The position numbers and the translations under genes were made by a program. A stretch of DNA of 30,514 nucleotides from CAZPMO01 sp964587515. GTDB taxonomy: Bacteria; Pseudomonadota; Alphaproteobacteria; MPNO01. Position 1 is the stretch's first letter. Every line of letters starts with the position of its first letter. Below are positions 14,777-22,816 of this stretch, piece after piece. The notes below the pieces were generated by a model that worked only from the letters and a program-made list of their open reading frames with translations, was not told where the DNA came from and searched no databases. Location of the stretch: NCBI GenBank assembly GCA_964587515.1, contig CAZPMO010000040.1:1-30514 (forward strand), in the 5' to 3' direction.

Positions 14777-15907
14777 GTGAATAACAAAAATAACGACGAC
14801 CGCTTCGCGATGTACAATGGGAACGCCTTCAAGCTGGGCCTGTTCGGACCGAACTGCTCGTCCGGCCGCGCCATCACCAAGGTATCTGAACGCTGGTCCG
14901 GCGGCTGGTCCGACAATCTCGCGCTGGCGCGCATGGCGGACGAGGCCGGGATCGACTTCCTGCTGCCAGTGGGCCGCTGGAAGGGCTATGGCGGCGAGAC
15001 CAACTATCAGGGCGAAACCTGGGAGGCGGTGACCTGGGCGACCGGCCTGCTGGCCGCGACCCAGCGTATCACCGTATTCGCCACCGTGCACGCGCCGCTG
15101 CTGCATCCGGTGATCGCCGCCAAGCAGTTCGTCACCGCCGACCATATCAGCCAGGGTCGGTTCGGGCTCAATATCGTCTGCGGCTGGAACGAGGGCGAGT
15201 TCCGCATGTTCGGCGTGACCCAGCGCGATCACGAGGCGCGCTACGAATACGGCCAGGAATGGATCGACGTCATCCGCATGATGTGGGAGCGCGAGGAAGC
15301 ATTCGACTTCGAGGGCCGTTACCTGAGCCTCGAGGCGGTGCGTTCCGACCCCAAGCCGTATGGCGGCACGCGGCCGCTGATCATGAACGCCGGCGCCTCG
15401 CCGACCGGCCAGGCCTTCGCGGTGAAGAACTGCGACGCCTTGTTCTGCACCCCGACCGGGGCGGAAACGGTGGAGGAACTCGCCAACGGCATCCAGCACG
15501 CCAAGACCCTCGCCGCGGCGCAAGGCCGTGAAATCGACGTCTATTCGGTCGGCGTCGTCACGTGTTGCCCGACCAATGAAGAGGCCGAGGATTATCACCG
15601 CCACTGCATCATCGACGATGCCGACTGGGACGCGGTGGACAACATCCTGGCCATGAAGGATATCCGCCCAGATACCGTCGGCGCGGACGAATTCGAGCGC
15701 CGCCGCAATCACCAGGCGCACGGCATGGGCGGCATCCCGATCGTCGGCGACCCCGACACGGTAGCCGCTGAAATTGCCCGCATCGCCGGTGTCGGGTTGC
15801 GCGGGATCGGTGTTTCCTTCGTGAATTACCTCGAAGAACTGCCCTATTTCCGCGACGAAGTGCTGCCGCGCCTGGAACGGATGGGCCTGCGCGAGAGCCG
15901 CCGGTAA
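14777..15907 (+). CDS. LLM-class flavin-dependent monooxygenase (luciferase-like, RutA/SsuD-type)
   Basis: A 376-aa bacterial luciferase-like monooxygenase, which uses reduced flavin from a separate reductase to attack C-N, C-S or heterocyclic substrates. The sequence Ser-Gln-Gly-Arg-Phe-Gly-Leu-Asn-Ile-Val-Cys-Gly-Trp-Asn is the family's flavin-site signature, and Gly-Gly-Glu-Thr-Asn-Tyr with Ile-Met-Asn-Ala-Gly-Ala-Ser and Gly-Gln-Ala-Phe-Ala resembles RutA pyrimidine oxygenase and dimethylsulfone monooxygenases. The start codon is GTG at 14777, fixed by AGGGAG 6 nt upstream. The other rut genes and a flavin reductase are not present, so the substrate cannot be named. It stands alone, 86 bp after the protease gene, and is followed by the repeats at 15912-15963. 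Confidence 0.88.
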   Translation: MNNKNNDDRFAMYNGNAFKLGLFGPNCSSGRAITKVSERWSGGWSDNLALARMADEAGIDFLLPVGRWKGYGGETNYQGETWEAVTWATGLLAATQRITVFATVHAPLLHPVIAAKQFVTADHISQGRFGLNIVCGWNEGEFRMFGVTQRDHEARYEYGQEWIDVIRMMWEREEAFDFEGRYLSLEAVRSDPKPYGGTRPLIMNAGASPTGQAFAVKNCDALFCTPTGAETVEELANGIQHAKTLAAAQGREIDVYSVGVVTCCPTNEEAEDYHRHCIIDDADWDAVDNILAMKDIRPDTVGADEFERRRNHQAHGMGGIPIVGDPDTVAAEIARIAGVGLRGIGVSFVNYLEELPYFRDEVLPRLERMGLRESRR

Positions 15908-15911
15908 CCGC

Positions 15912-15963
15912 CGCCCAAGGCACGGTGCGGATTCGCGCCCAAGGCACGGGGCGGATTAATCCG
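15912..15963. repeat. 24-bp-period tandem duplication ending in a 12-bp palindrome
   Basis: A 22-nt unit beginning CGCCCAAGGCACGG occurs at 15912-15933 and again at 15936-15957 with one T/G difference. The end of the second unit is part of the perfect palindrome CGGATTAATCCG at 15952-15963. It lies directly after the LLM gene stop at 15905-15907. Confidence 0.7.
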
Positions 15964-15989
15964 GATTATATCGCCGTATCGGCCGAAAT

Positions 15990-16260
15990 ATTTGATCCGG
16001 CGGAACCGGCGTATTCTGATCAGAGTTTCTCGAAATTCAAAAACAATAATTTGAATAAAATTCAGACAAAAGTGTTAAAATAAAATAAAATCAACATTTT
16101 AGAACTTAATCTCAAAATTTATAACAATAAAAAATTATAGTGACACAAATTTTACATAGTTTTATACTGACTATTTCAAAATATAACGAAACAATTACTT
16201 TCCTAAGGGAACGATTGTTTAATAATTTCGGTTGTATTCCTCTCGCCTACCGGTCACAGA
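15990..16260. other. AT-rich island in the intergenic region 15908-16284
   Basis: Most of this stretch is A/T with long A and T runs, in sharp contrast to the GC-rich genes on both sides. It has stop codons in all frames and no recognisable RNA. It contains a good sigma-70 promoter at 16140-16168. Such islands in alphaproteobacteria are often bound by MucR/Ros-type or nucleoid silencing proteins; that is inference here. Confidence 0.7.
16140..16168 (+). promoter_or_regulatory. sigma-70-type promoter for the metalloprotease gene
   Basis: GTGACA (16140-16145, 5/6 to TTGACA) and TATACT (16163-16168, 5/6 to TATAAT) are separated by exactly 17 bp. The predicted start near 16175 gives a leader of about 110 nt before the ATG at 16285. 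Confidence 0.6.
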
Positions 16261-16284
16261 GATGCGCCAGATGGGATACGAGAG

Positions 16285-18300
16285 ATGCCACCAATAAATC
16301 AGGCGCGCGCGGCGTTATCCGCGTTCATTGCGACTTCCATGCTGCTATTCGCCTCCGTCGCCAATGGGCAGGGGTCGGGGCAGGGTGGGTCCTCCACCCG
16401 TTCGGGTACGTTGGAAGTCATCGTCCAGGACGATTTCGACGGCGGTCAGTCCAGGAGGGTCTATTTCCTCAAGGATGACACCAGCGACGATCTCTACGAA
16501 CTCAAATTCGACCGGACGCCCCCTGGGCATCTCCGGACGGGAAAGACAATCACCATCCGCGGCCAGGCCGACGGCCGGACGATCTACGTCGATTCTCTCG
16601 ACGAGACCGGCTCCACAAGCACGACCGGCATTGACGCCGAGGCTGTCGCCGCCTCCGAGCGGCGCGCCGTGGTGTTGATGGTCGACCTCGCCGACGCATC
16701 GGCGTCCTCGACCTACACGCTCGATCAGATCGCGGCCAACATGTATACGGGCTCGCGCTCGGTCGATGGGCTGTTCCGTGATTCATCGAACAACCAGCTC
16801 GGCTTCGCGCCCGATACCGACGGCGACGGCAAGCCCGACGTGTTCGGACCGTTCAAGATCGGCCTGTCCGCCTCGACTTGTGATTATTACGGATGGGCCT
16901 ACGCGGCCGAGGACGCCGCGACGGCCGCCGGCATCGATCTGTCGAAATATCAGCACCGGGTGTTCGTGTTGCCCCGCTATAACCAGCTTTCCTGCAGCTG
17001 GGCCGGCATCGCCAATGTGGGCTGCGGCGCCTATTGCCGCTCCTGGGTCGCCGAGGCCGAATCGCCCATGGTTTTCGCCCACGAGCTCGGCCACAACCTC
17101 AGCATGGCGCACGCCGGCACCGATCCGGAAAACGACGGCACCACCAACTCGGCCTATGGCGACTATTCCGATCCGATGGGTCTGTCGCGCGCCTGGCACC
17201 GGTTCAACGGCGCCCACGCCGACCAGATGGGCTGGAGTTCGTCCACCGCCGGGTCGATCGCGACGGTCGTCTCCAGCGGCACCTATGAGATTTCGCCGAT
17301 CGGCAGCGATCCGGCGACCGCGACCGCGCCCCAGACGCTCAAAATCGAAAAGGCCGACAGCGCGGAATTCTACTATCTGACCTATCGCCAGCCGACCGGC
17401 TATGACGACAGCCTGTCGACTACCTATACCCGCGGCGTCAACGTCCACCGCTATCGCGGCAGCGGATACAGCGCCACCAACTTCATCAAGTCGCTCGGCG
17501 ATACGGAATCCTTCAACGATACGGCCAACGAACTGACGGTGACCCAGGTCAGCCATGACGGGGCCACGGCCACGGTCGAGATCGCCTTCGGCACATCGAC
17601 GGGCGGCGGCACGGGCGGCGGCACCGACGATACATCGTGCAACACCGCCACGCCTTCGGTCGGGGTCTCGCCCTCGATCCAGATGGTCCGTCCGGGCGAA
17701 ATGGTCGACTATTCGACTTCCGTCACCAACCTGGATGAGGCAACCTGCTCCAAGACCACGTTCGATATCGCCTATTCGGGTCTGCCCACGGGCGCGTTGT
17801 CCAATTCGGGGATCACGCTTTCGGCCGGCGCGTCGGGCAGCGTCTCGCTCAGCATCGACACCACGGGCCTGAGCGACGGCGCCCATGACGCGAACATCCT
17901 CGCGAGCGACAATGACGGTGTGGATCCGACGCATGCCTCCGACGGCGTCGGCAATCTGTCCATCGTCATCGACGGCACCGCGCCCACCGCGCCCACCGAT
18001 CTGGCGGGTTCGAGCGGTCGCAAGGGCAAAGTCAGTCTCACCTGGAGCGCTTCCTTCGATGAGACCGCTGGTGTGAAGGTGTACACGATCTTTCGCGATG
18101 GCGTGCAGATCGGCGAAACCGGCAGCACCGGCTTCACCGACGCGAACACGGCCTCGGGCGCGAGCTACGCCTATACGGTCATCGCCACGGACGGCGTCGG
18201 CAATGTGTCCGGGCCTTCGATCGCGGCGAACGTGACCGTGTCGTCCTCGGGCGGCGGCAAGGGAGGCGGTGGTCACGGCAAGGGAGGCAAGAAAAAGTAA
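16285..18300 (+). CDS. secreted gametolysin-like (M11-type) zinc metalloprotease with fibronectin III domain and basic Gly/Lys tail
   Basis: A 671-aa exported metzincin. Residues 1-29 form a signal peptide (Ala-Thr-Ser-Met-Leu-Leu-Phe-Ala-Ser-Val-Ala-Asn-Gly). The zinc motif HELGHNLSMAH starts at His266, with Glu267 as catalytic base and His270 and His276 as ligands. The Met-turn is Met298 in Tyr-Ser-Asp-Pro-Met-Gly, followed by Asn-Gly-Ala-His-Ala-Asp-Gln-Met-Gly-Trp, as in the gametolysin family M11. A Gly/Thr linker near 437-450 leads to a beta domain (about 453-560) and a fibronectin III domain (about 563-655), and the chain ends in a Gly-, Lys- and His-rich tail. It would cleave extracellular protein or glycoprotein matrix. 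It has its own promoter in the AT-rich island and a terminator after the stop. Confidence 0.87.
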   Translation: MPPINQARAALSAFIATSMLLFASVANGQGSGQGGSSTRSGTLEVIVQDDFDGGQSRRVYFLKDDTSDDLYELKFDRTPPGHLRTGKTITIRGQADGRTIYVDSLDETGSTSTTGIDAEAVAASERRAVVLMVDLADASASSTYTLDQIAANMYTGSRSVDGLFRDSSNNQLGFAPDTDGDGKPDVFGPFKIGLSASTCDYYGWAYAAEDAATAAGIDLSKYQHRVFVLPRYNQLSCSWAGIANVGCGAYCRSWVAEAESPMVFAHELGHNLSMAHAGTDPENDGTTNSAYGDYSDPMGLSRAWHRFNGAHADQMGWSSSTAGSIATVVSSGTYEISPIGSDPATATAPQTLKIEKADSAEFYYLTYRQPTGYDDSLSTTYTRGVNVHRYRGSGYSATNFIKSLGDTESFNDTANELTVTQVSHDGATATVEIAFGTSTGGGTGGGTDDTSCNTATPSVGVSPSIQMVRPGEMVDYSTSVTNLDEATCSKTTFDIAYSGLPTGALSNSGITLSAGASGSVSLSIDTTGLSDGAHDANILASDNDGVDPTHASDGVGNLSIVIDGTAPTAPTDLAGSSGRKGKVSLTWSASFDETAGVKVYTIFRDGVQIGETGSTGFTDANTASGASYAYTVIATDGVGNVSGPSIAANVTVSSSGGGKGGGGHGKGGKKK

Positions 18301-18324
18301 GCCTCTCACGGTTCGATACCATTA

Positions 18325-18384
18325 CGAAAAACGGGGTTTCCCCGGTCGCCGAATTCGGCGATCTCCGGGGAGGCCCCATTTTCG
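18325..18384. terminator. long hairpin terminator after the metalloprotease gene
   Basis: Nested inverted repeats are centred on the perfect 16-bp palindrome at 18346-18361 (TCGCCGAATTCGGCGA). CCCCGG (18340-18345) pairs with CCGGGG (18365-18370), GGGG (18333-18336) with CCCC (18374-18377), and CGAAAA (18325-18330) with TTTTCG (18379-18384). The A-rich and T-rich outer ends fit a bidirectional rho-independent terminator. Confidence 0.7.
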
Positions 18385-18463
18385 TTGGAAATCGCCATCG
18401 GTCGGCACCATAAATTAATGGTTGCGGGTGATGTTGGCATCGAACACTCGGAACATTCGGCTA

Positions 18464-18723
18464 GAGCACTATCCGACCAAATAGGATCATTTGATGGAGG
18501 CAAATCGGCTTCTCGGGCAGGCGCGGCGCGTAGCGCGATGCGGTGCATCGGGCAAGCGTCGCAACGCACCCGAGAAACCGATTTGCCCACCGAAGGCCGG
18601 ATTAGTCCGACCCGTGGCGTCGTTGCGCGTCTTTGCCGATGCGCCGCATCGCCATGCGAAGCGCGCCTAACCACGGGGCGGACTAATCTCGGTCAAATGG
18701 TCCTATTTGGTCGGATCATGCTC
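18464..18723. mobile_element. MITE-like 260-bp element with terminal inverted repeats and two internal hairpins
   Basis: The ends are 31-nt inverted repeats (18464-18494 and 18693-18723, 28 of 31 positions matching) starting GAGC and ending GCTC, flanked on both sides by TA (18462-18463 and 18724-18725). Inside, hairpin A pairs 18499-18517 with 18569-18587 (one mismatch) and hairpin B pairs 18597-18617 with 18671-18692 (one mismatch, one extra base). The whole can fold as a three-way junction. It has no coding capacity. The TA flanks fit mobilisation by an IS630/Tc1-mariner-type transposase encoded elsewhere. A second copy begins at 30440. Confidence 0.8.
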
Positions 18724-19789
18724 TAAGATCGAAGAACGCCGCCGCGTTATCCCACAGCATGCGACGCCGGTCGTCGTCGCTGATCCCCTCGACCGCCAGG
18801 AATCCTTTCACCGCGCTGCTGCTGCTGTCGAAATGGGGATAGTCGGTGGCGAACATGATTTTGTGGGCCCCGATTCCCTGAACGGCCAGCGGTATGGTGT
18901 GATCGCCGGGATCGCAGGTGACGAAACATTGGCGGTCGAAATAGTCGCTGGGCTTCATGGTCAAGCCGCCGAGATAGGGGCCGAGTTTCGGGTGATGATA
19001 ATGGTCGTCGAGCCGCGCCAGCCAATACGGCGCCCAGCTGCAGCCGGCCTCGAAGAACCCCACCCGAAGCGCCGGGAAACGCTCCAGAACGCCGCCCGCG
19101 ATGATGCTCATGGCGCCGAACATCTGTTCGAAGGCGTGGCTGATGATGTGGTTATAGACATAGCTCGGCGGATCCATCATGCCGCCGTACCGGTCGCCGC
19201 CCGCCGTGTCGTCGCAGCCCGTCGATTCGTGGAGGATCAGCGGTACGCCCAGCTCCTGCACCGCGGCGTAGAACGGATCATATTCCGATCGGTCGAGGGT
19301 GCGGCCCTCGGTAGGGTTGGGCCGGATCAGGACCGCCACCGCGCCCAGGTCGCCGACGGCGCGGCGCGCCTCGGCGATCGCGGCGTCAACATCGTGGACG
19401 GATACAGGCGCGGCGAAGAACAGCCGGTCGGGAAACGGCTTCACGTAATCCGCGATCCAGGAATTGTGCGCCCGCACCATCGCGGTCGCGAAGTCGGGGT
19501 CGAGGTAGGTGGCGATGGTGGTCGCCGACGGGAACAGGATCGCGGCCTGGATGCGTTCCTTGTCGAGCACCTTGATACGGTTTTCCGCCGTCATCGGTTT
19601 ACGGCTCGATATCTCCCTGGGGTGGGGCGGATGGCCGACGCCGTCGACGATAAACCGGCGGTTATTGTCGTCGTTCAGAACCCAGCCCCGGGTCCGTCCG
19701 CGAAATTCAGGTGCGAGATATTCGGTGAACAGCTCTTCGGATTCGAGAACATGGCCGTCGGCGTCGATGGCGATCCGGTCGTCGGGCAT
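18716..19789 (-). CDS. amidohydrolase family protein (ACMSD-like TIM-barrel metal hydrolase/decarboxylase)
   Basis: A 357-aa amidohydrolase-2 protein, of the usual length for ACMSD-like enzymes. Metal motif Asp9-Ala-Asp11-Gly-His13, then Pro-Leu-Ile-Leu-His-Glu-Ser (ligand His), Phe-Phe-Glu-Ala-Gly-Cys-Ser-Trp, and Ala-Thr-Asp-Tyr-Pro-His-Phe-Asp (catalytic Asp) near the C-terminus. ATG 19789 is preferred to GTG 19798 because GGAG lies at good spacing before it. The last two codons (Arg-Ala) and the TGA stop lie inside the right terminal repeat of the MITE-like element, so the original C-terminus was probably replaced by insertion. It is paralogous in fold to 9533-11008. Substrate unknown; decarboxylation or hydrolysis of an aromatic-derived acid is the usual role. 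Confidence 0.87.
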   Translation of the reverse strand: MPDDRIAIDADGHVLESEELFTEYLAPEFRGRTRGWVLNDDNNRRFIVDGVGHPPHPREISSRKPMTAENRIKVLDKERIQAAILFPSATTIATYLDPDFATAMVRAHNSWIADYVKPFPDRLFFAAPVSVHDVDAAIAEARRAVGDLGAVAVLIRPNPTEGRTLDRSEYDPFYAAVQELGVPLILHESTGCDDTAGGDRYGGMMDPPSYVYNHIISHAFEQMFGAMSIIAGGVLERFPALRVGFFEAGCSWAPYWLARLDDHYHHPKLGPYLGGLTMKPSDYFDRQCFVTCDPGDHTIPLAVQGIGAHKIMFATDYPHFDSSSSAVKGFLAVEGISDDDRRRMLWDNAAAFFDLRA

Positions 19790-19900
19790 GGCGCGCACTC
19801 CGCGTTTTTGTCGTCATTGCGCGAAAAGCTACACCCGTGCTCGGTTCGGATACAAGCGATCAGGCCGGTAAACGCGTTGGTCGGCCGCAAGCTTTCCTAG

Positions 19901-19990
19901 TCCTTCGAGACGGCGCTTCGCGCCTCCTCAGGATGAGGAAAGCTAAATATCCCCTCATCCTGAGGAGGGCCGAAGGCCCGTCTCGAAGGA
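19901..19990. repeat. REP-type palindromic repeat
   Basis: Two 38-nt arms (19901-19938 and 19953-19990) are imperfect inverted copies around a 14-nt A/T-rich loop. Outer parts TCCTTCGAGACG / CGTCTCGAAGGA-like and inner CCTCAGGATGAGG / CCTCATCCTGAGG pair well; each arm also holds its own small hairpin (GGCGCTTCGCGCC and GGGCCGAAGGCCC). Repeats of this sequence type are frequent between genes of alphaproteobacteria. It sits between the end of the membrane-protein gene (20019) and the amidohydrolase start, and may end transcription. Confidence 0.75.
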
Positions 19991-20018
19991 TGGTGCTCCG
20001 CGATCATTTCTTACGCGA

Positions 20019-20924
20019 TTACCCTACCGGGTTATCGGGCCGTTTCGTCTGATCCGGAGATACGGATTTGCTCAGAAGCATGCCCGCGACGGCGCAGCCG
20101 ATGATTATAAGTTCGGCGTAATCGTGACGGGTCACGGACTGAAGAATTCGCGAGACGGTCCGGTCCCCCATGAACAGGGCTATTCCCATCAGCAATATGA
20201 ATTCGGCGCGGAGAATTCGGGAAAGCAGCGTCGCGAATTCCCCGTCATGGTCGAACGACATGGTTCCCGCCAGCGTTCCGCCGCCGTTCGGCGCCGCAAG
20301 GCCCGGAGAAACATCAGACGGGTCGACGGAACTGAATCCGAGCATGTCCTTGAACCGCAAATTTCTCAGCTTCGCGGCAGGCAACAGTTTCGCGCCGCGC
20401 CGCGCCGTCTCTCCCCCCACCAAAATTTTCCCGCGTCGATCCGTCAACTCGACGAAATCCGTCGCCGACAAGCTCCAGTTCGTCTTGGCCGCGTCCGCGA
20501 AGTTGTCGCTGGTGTGCTCGGAAGCGTGCGGGAAACACTGATACCCTTTCAGGCTCAGGTCCACGACCTCCAAGACATTGTCGAATTGCCTTTCGCCGGC
20601 GATCCACCCGTGCGCCAGGTCGAGAATGTCCGTGTTCGCCTGAAATTCGTCGTCGCCGGTTATTCCGATGATATAGGCTTGACCAAAAAACTGGGACAAA
20701 TTGAGCCAACCACCGTGCAATATGCCGCGTATGACGGCCGGCGACATGATCACGATGTCCGACCATCCGCCGAACTCCGGTTCGGATTGGCCCTGACAGA
20801 TGTCTTGCAAAAGCACCACCGTGCCGTGGTGCGAAAGCTGATCTTTGATCCGTTTCTCGATCTCGGGATCGACAATGCCAAGGTAGAAATTTTTCTTTTC
20901 CGGTCTGACGCCGCGCGATGCCAT
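20019..20924 (-). CDS. degenerate receiver-like domain protein with two C-terminal membrane helices
   Basis: A 301-aa protein starting at ATG 20924, with GGGAG 9 nt upstream. Residues about 12-130 look like a divergent response-regulator receiver: alternating beta/alpha pattern, Asp-Ile-Val-Ile-Met-Ser-Pro where the phospho-acceptor Asp is normally the last residue of the third strand (here Ser), Ile-Ile-Gly-Ile-Thr-Gly for strand four, and an Ala-His-Gly-Trp-Ile-Ala / Val-Val-Asp-Leu-Ser-Leu-Lys-Gly ending like NarL/FixJ receivers. No helix-turn-helix follows. The middle (about 150-220) is unrecognised, and the C-terminus has two hydrophobic helices (about 238-254 and 270-286). A phosphorylation-independent, membrane-tethered signalling role is speculative. 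Confidence 0.6.
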   Translation of the reverse strand: MASRGVRPEKKNFYLGIVDPEIEKRIKDQLSHHGTVVLLQDICQGQSEPEFGGWSDIVIMSPAVIRGILHGGWLNLSQFFGQAYIIGITGDDEFQANTDILDLAHGWIAGERQFDNVLEVVDLSLKGYQCFPHASEHTSDNFADAAKTNWSLSATDFVELTDRRGKILVGGETARRGAKLLPAAKLRNLRFKDMLGFSSVDPSDVSPGLAAPNGGGTLAGTMSFDHDGEFATLLSRILRAEFILLMGIALFMGDRTVSRILQSVTRHDYAELIIIGCAVAGMLLSKSVSPDQTKRPDNPVG

Positions 20925-21130
20925 GTTCTCAACTCCCGGCAAGTTGCGCGCTGGGGAATCCGGCCGCGTCGAAGTGTTTCTACGCCATTGGTAATCGCCT
21001 GACCTCCATCCCGTGTTGTCACCCTCCCTCGGCAAATCCATTCTCGTCGCCTACTGTAGACCTCTCCGTCGCGTCGCCTAGATCACAATTCGGAGTAACC
21101 CGTTTGGGAATGCGCTCCCTCTCTCTCCGA

Positions 21131-21159
21131 TTGCCCGGGCCCGCTTGGCTGGATATGCT
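21131..21159 (+). promoter_or_regulatory. candidate promoter of the ubiD operon
   Basis: TTGCCC (21131-21136) and TATGCT (21154-21159) are spaced by 17 bp, each matching four of six sigma-70 consensus positions. The start would be near 21166, just ahead of the ribosome-binding site before ATG 21189. The rest of the 264-bp divergent gap (20925-21188) shows nothing else recognisable. Confidence 0.35.
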
Positions 21160-21188
21160 CATGGACATACGGGACAGGGGGATGTGTC

Positions 21189-22799
21189 ATGGATGCGGAA
21201 ACACGCGTGGGGGCGGGGATCGATTTCGAGAAATTCCGGCTGCGGCGGTTCGTCGACCGGCTGATCGATCTGGATGAAGTCGAGATCCGCGAAAATCCCG
21301 TTTCGCTCACCGATCTCAGCGCTATCATCGAGACCACGCAAAAGGCAGTGCTGTTCAAACAGGCCGGCCCCGACCGGCTGGAGATGATCGCCAAGGCGTC
21401 CGCCAGCCGCGCGCGTATCGTCGCCGCTTTCGATTCAACGCCCGAAAAGGTCTATGACGAGCTGCATGCCCGTCTCGCCAATCCGCAAGAAGTCGTCGAG
21501 GTGCCGTCCGACGAGGCGCCGGTGCACGCCGTGAAGATCACCGGCGACGATGTCGACCTGGCCCGGCTGCCGTTTCATCCGCAGCACGAATTCGACGGCA
21601 GCACCTATATCTCCTCCGGCATCGATTACACGATCGACCCGGAAACCGGGCGCACCAATGTGGGCAGCCGCCGGCTGTCGCTGCGCAACCGCACCCAGAC
21701 CGGCACCAACATCACGGCGCCGTCCGATCTCAAGCGCATTTATACGGCCAGCGCCGCGCGTGGCGAGCGCTTGGCCGTCACCTTCACCATCGGTAGCCAT
21801 CCGCTCGATTTCTTCGCCGCCACCACGCGTTTTCCGGGCGACGAGCTTAGTCTGGTGGCGACGCTGCGCGGCGAGACCGCGCCGGTGGTGAAGAGCCTGA
21901 CCAACGATATCCGGGTGCCCGCCGACGCCGAAATCATCATGGAAGGCTATTTCGACGAGCGCGGCTATGTGGAGCCCGAGGGGCCGTTCGGCGAATATAT
22001 GGGCTATTACGGTGCCATCCACATGGACCCGGTATTCACCTGCACCGCGATCACCATGCGCGAAGACGTGATGTATCAGACGCTGCAGCACGGCACCGCT
22101 TTCAAGCTCGACGAAACCGACGCGGCCAGCATGACGTCGGTGCGGCTCGAGGCCGACGCGATGCGAATCCTGCGCCAGGTGACGCGCCAGCCGGTCGCGG
22201 TTTATCTGCGGGCGACGGCGGGCGGGGCGGGCGCGCTTCGGGTCTCCATCAAGCAGTCCACGCTCGGTGAGGCGCGCAACGCGATCGCCGCCCTGTTCGG
22301 CGGATTACCCCGGCTCAAGCATATCTGGGTCTATGACGAGGACATCGACATTCACGACGACAAGCAGATCGAATGGGCTTTCGGCACGCGCTTCCAGGCC
22401 GACCAGGACATGGTCATGCTGACCGGCACCACGTCCATGCCTATGGACCCCTCGCTCGACGGACGGCGCACCGGGGCCAAGGCGGGCTTCGACTGCACCC
22501 GGCCGTTCGGACGCGGCGACGAGATCCGCCTGATCCGCTGCGCCGCCAAGGTGTTCGACGGGCAGGCGCGGTTCCAGACCGTGGAGCAGGCGCTGGAAGC
22601 CGAGCCCATGTATTACAGCCATCTGGTCGAAGCGGTCGGCAGCGAGGACGGGCGCGAGGTCGCCTGCGCGCTGGACGAACTTCGCGAGAACGGCAAGCTC
22701 GGGCGCGATCGTGACGGGCGCTATCATCTGACCAGCGCGACCCCCGGCCTGACCGGCATCGTCGGCGAGTTCTATCACGACCCCAACGACGGCACCTGA
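21189..22799 (+). CDS. UbiD-family prenylated-FMN-dependent (de)carboxylase
   Basis: A 536-aa protein of the UbiD/Fdc1 family, which uses prenylated FMN to remove or add carboxyl groups on aromatic, heteroaromatic or alpha,beta-unsaturated acids. The signature Val-Glu-Pro-Glu264-Gly-Pro-Phe-Gly-Glu269 contains both catalytic glutamates, and an Arg-rich strand after Thr-Asn-Val-Gly-Ser (about residues 155-165) supplies the cofactor-site Arg. A run of G (AGGGGGA) precedes the ATG. No ubiX-type prenyltransferase is in the window. It is first in an operon with a molybdenum hydroxylase large subunit (17 bp gap) and an enoyl-CoA hydratase, which suggests catabolism of an aromatic or heteroaromatic acid rather than ubiquinone synthesis. 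Confidence 0.9.
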   Translation: MDAETRVGAGIDFEKFRLRRFVDRLIDLDEVEIRENPVSLTDLSAIIETTQKAVLFKQAGPDRLEMIAKASASRARIVAAFDSTPEKVYDELHARLANPQEVVEVPSDEAPVHAVKITGDDVDLARLPFHPQHEFDGSTYISSGIDYTIDPETGRTNVGSRRLSLRNRTQTGTNITAPSDLKRIYTASAARGERLAVTFTIGSHPLDFFAATTRFPGDELSLVATLRGETAPVVKSLTNDIRVPADAEIIMEGYFDERGYVEPEGPFGEYMGYYGAIHMDPVFTCTAITMREDVMYQTLQHGTAFKLDETDAASMTSVRLEADAMRILRQVTRQPVAVYLRATAGGAGALRVSIKQSTLGEARNAIAALFGGLPRLKHIWVYDEDIDIHDDKQIEWAFGTRFQADQDMVMLTGTTSMPMDPSLDGRRTGAKAGFDCTRPFGRGDEIRLIRCAAKVFDGQARFQTVEQALEAEPMYYSHLVEAVGSEDGREVACALDELRENGKLGRDRDGRYHLTSATPGLTGIVGEFYHDPNDGT

Positions 22800-22816
22800 G
22801 CCGACCGGCCGAGCGC

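Noticed and set aside
16783..18309. 508-codon open frame on the minus strand opposite the metalloprotease
   Set aside because: Antisense shadow; no motif, while the plus strand has the complete metzincin active site.
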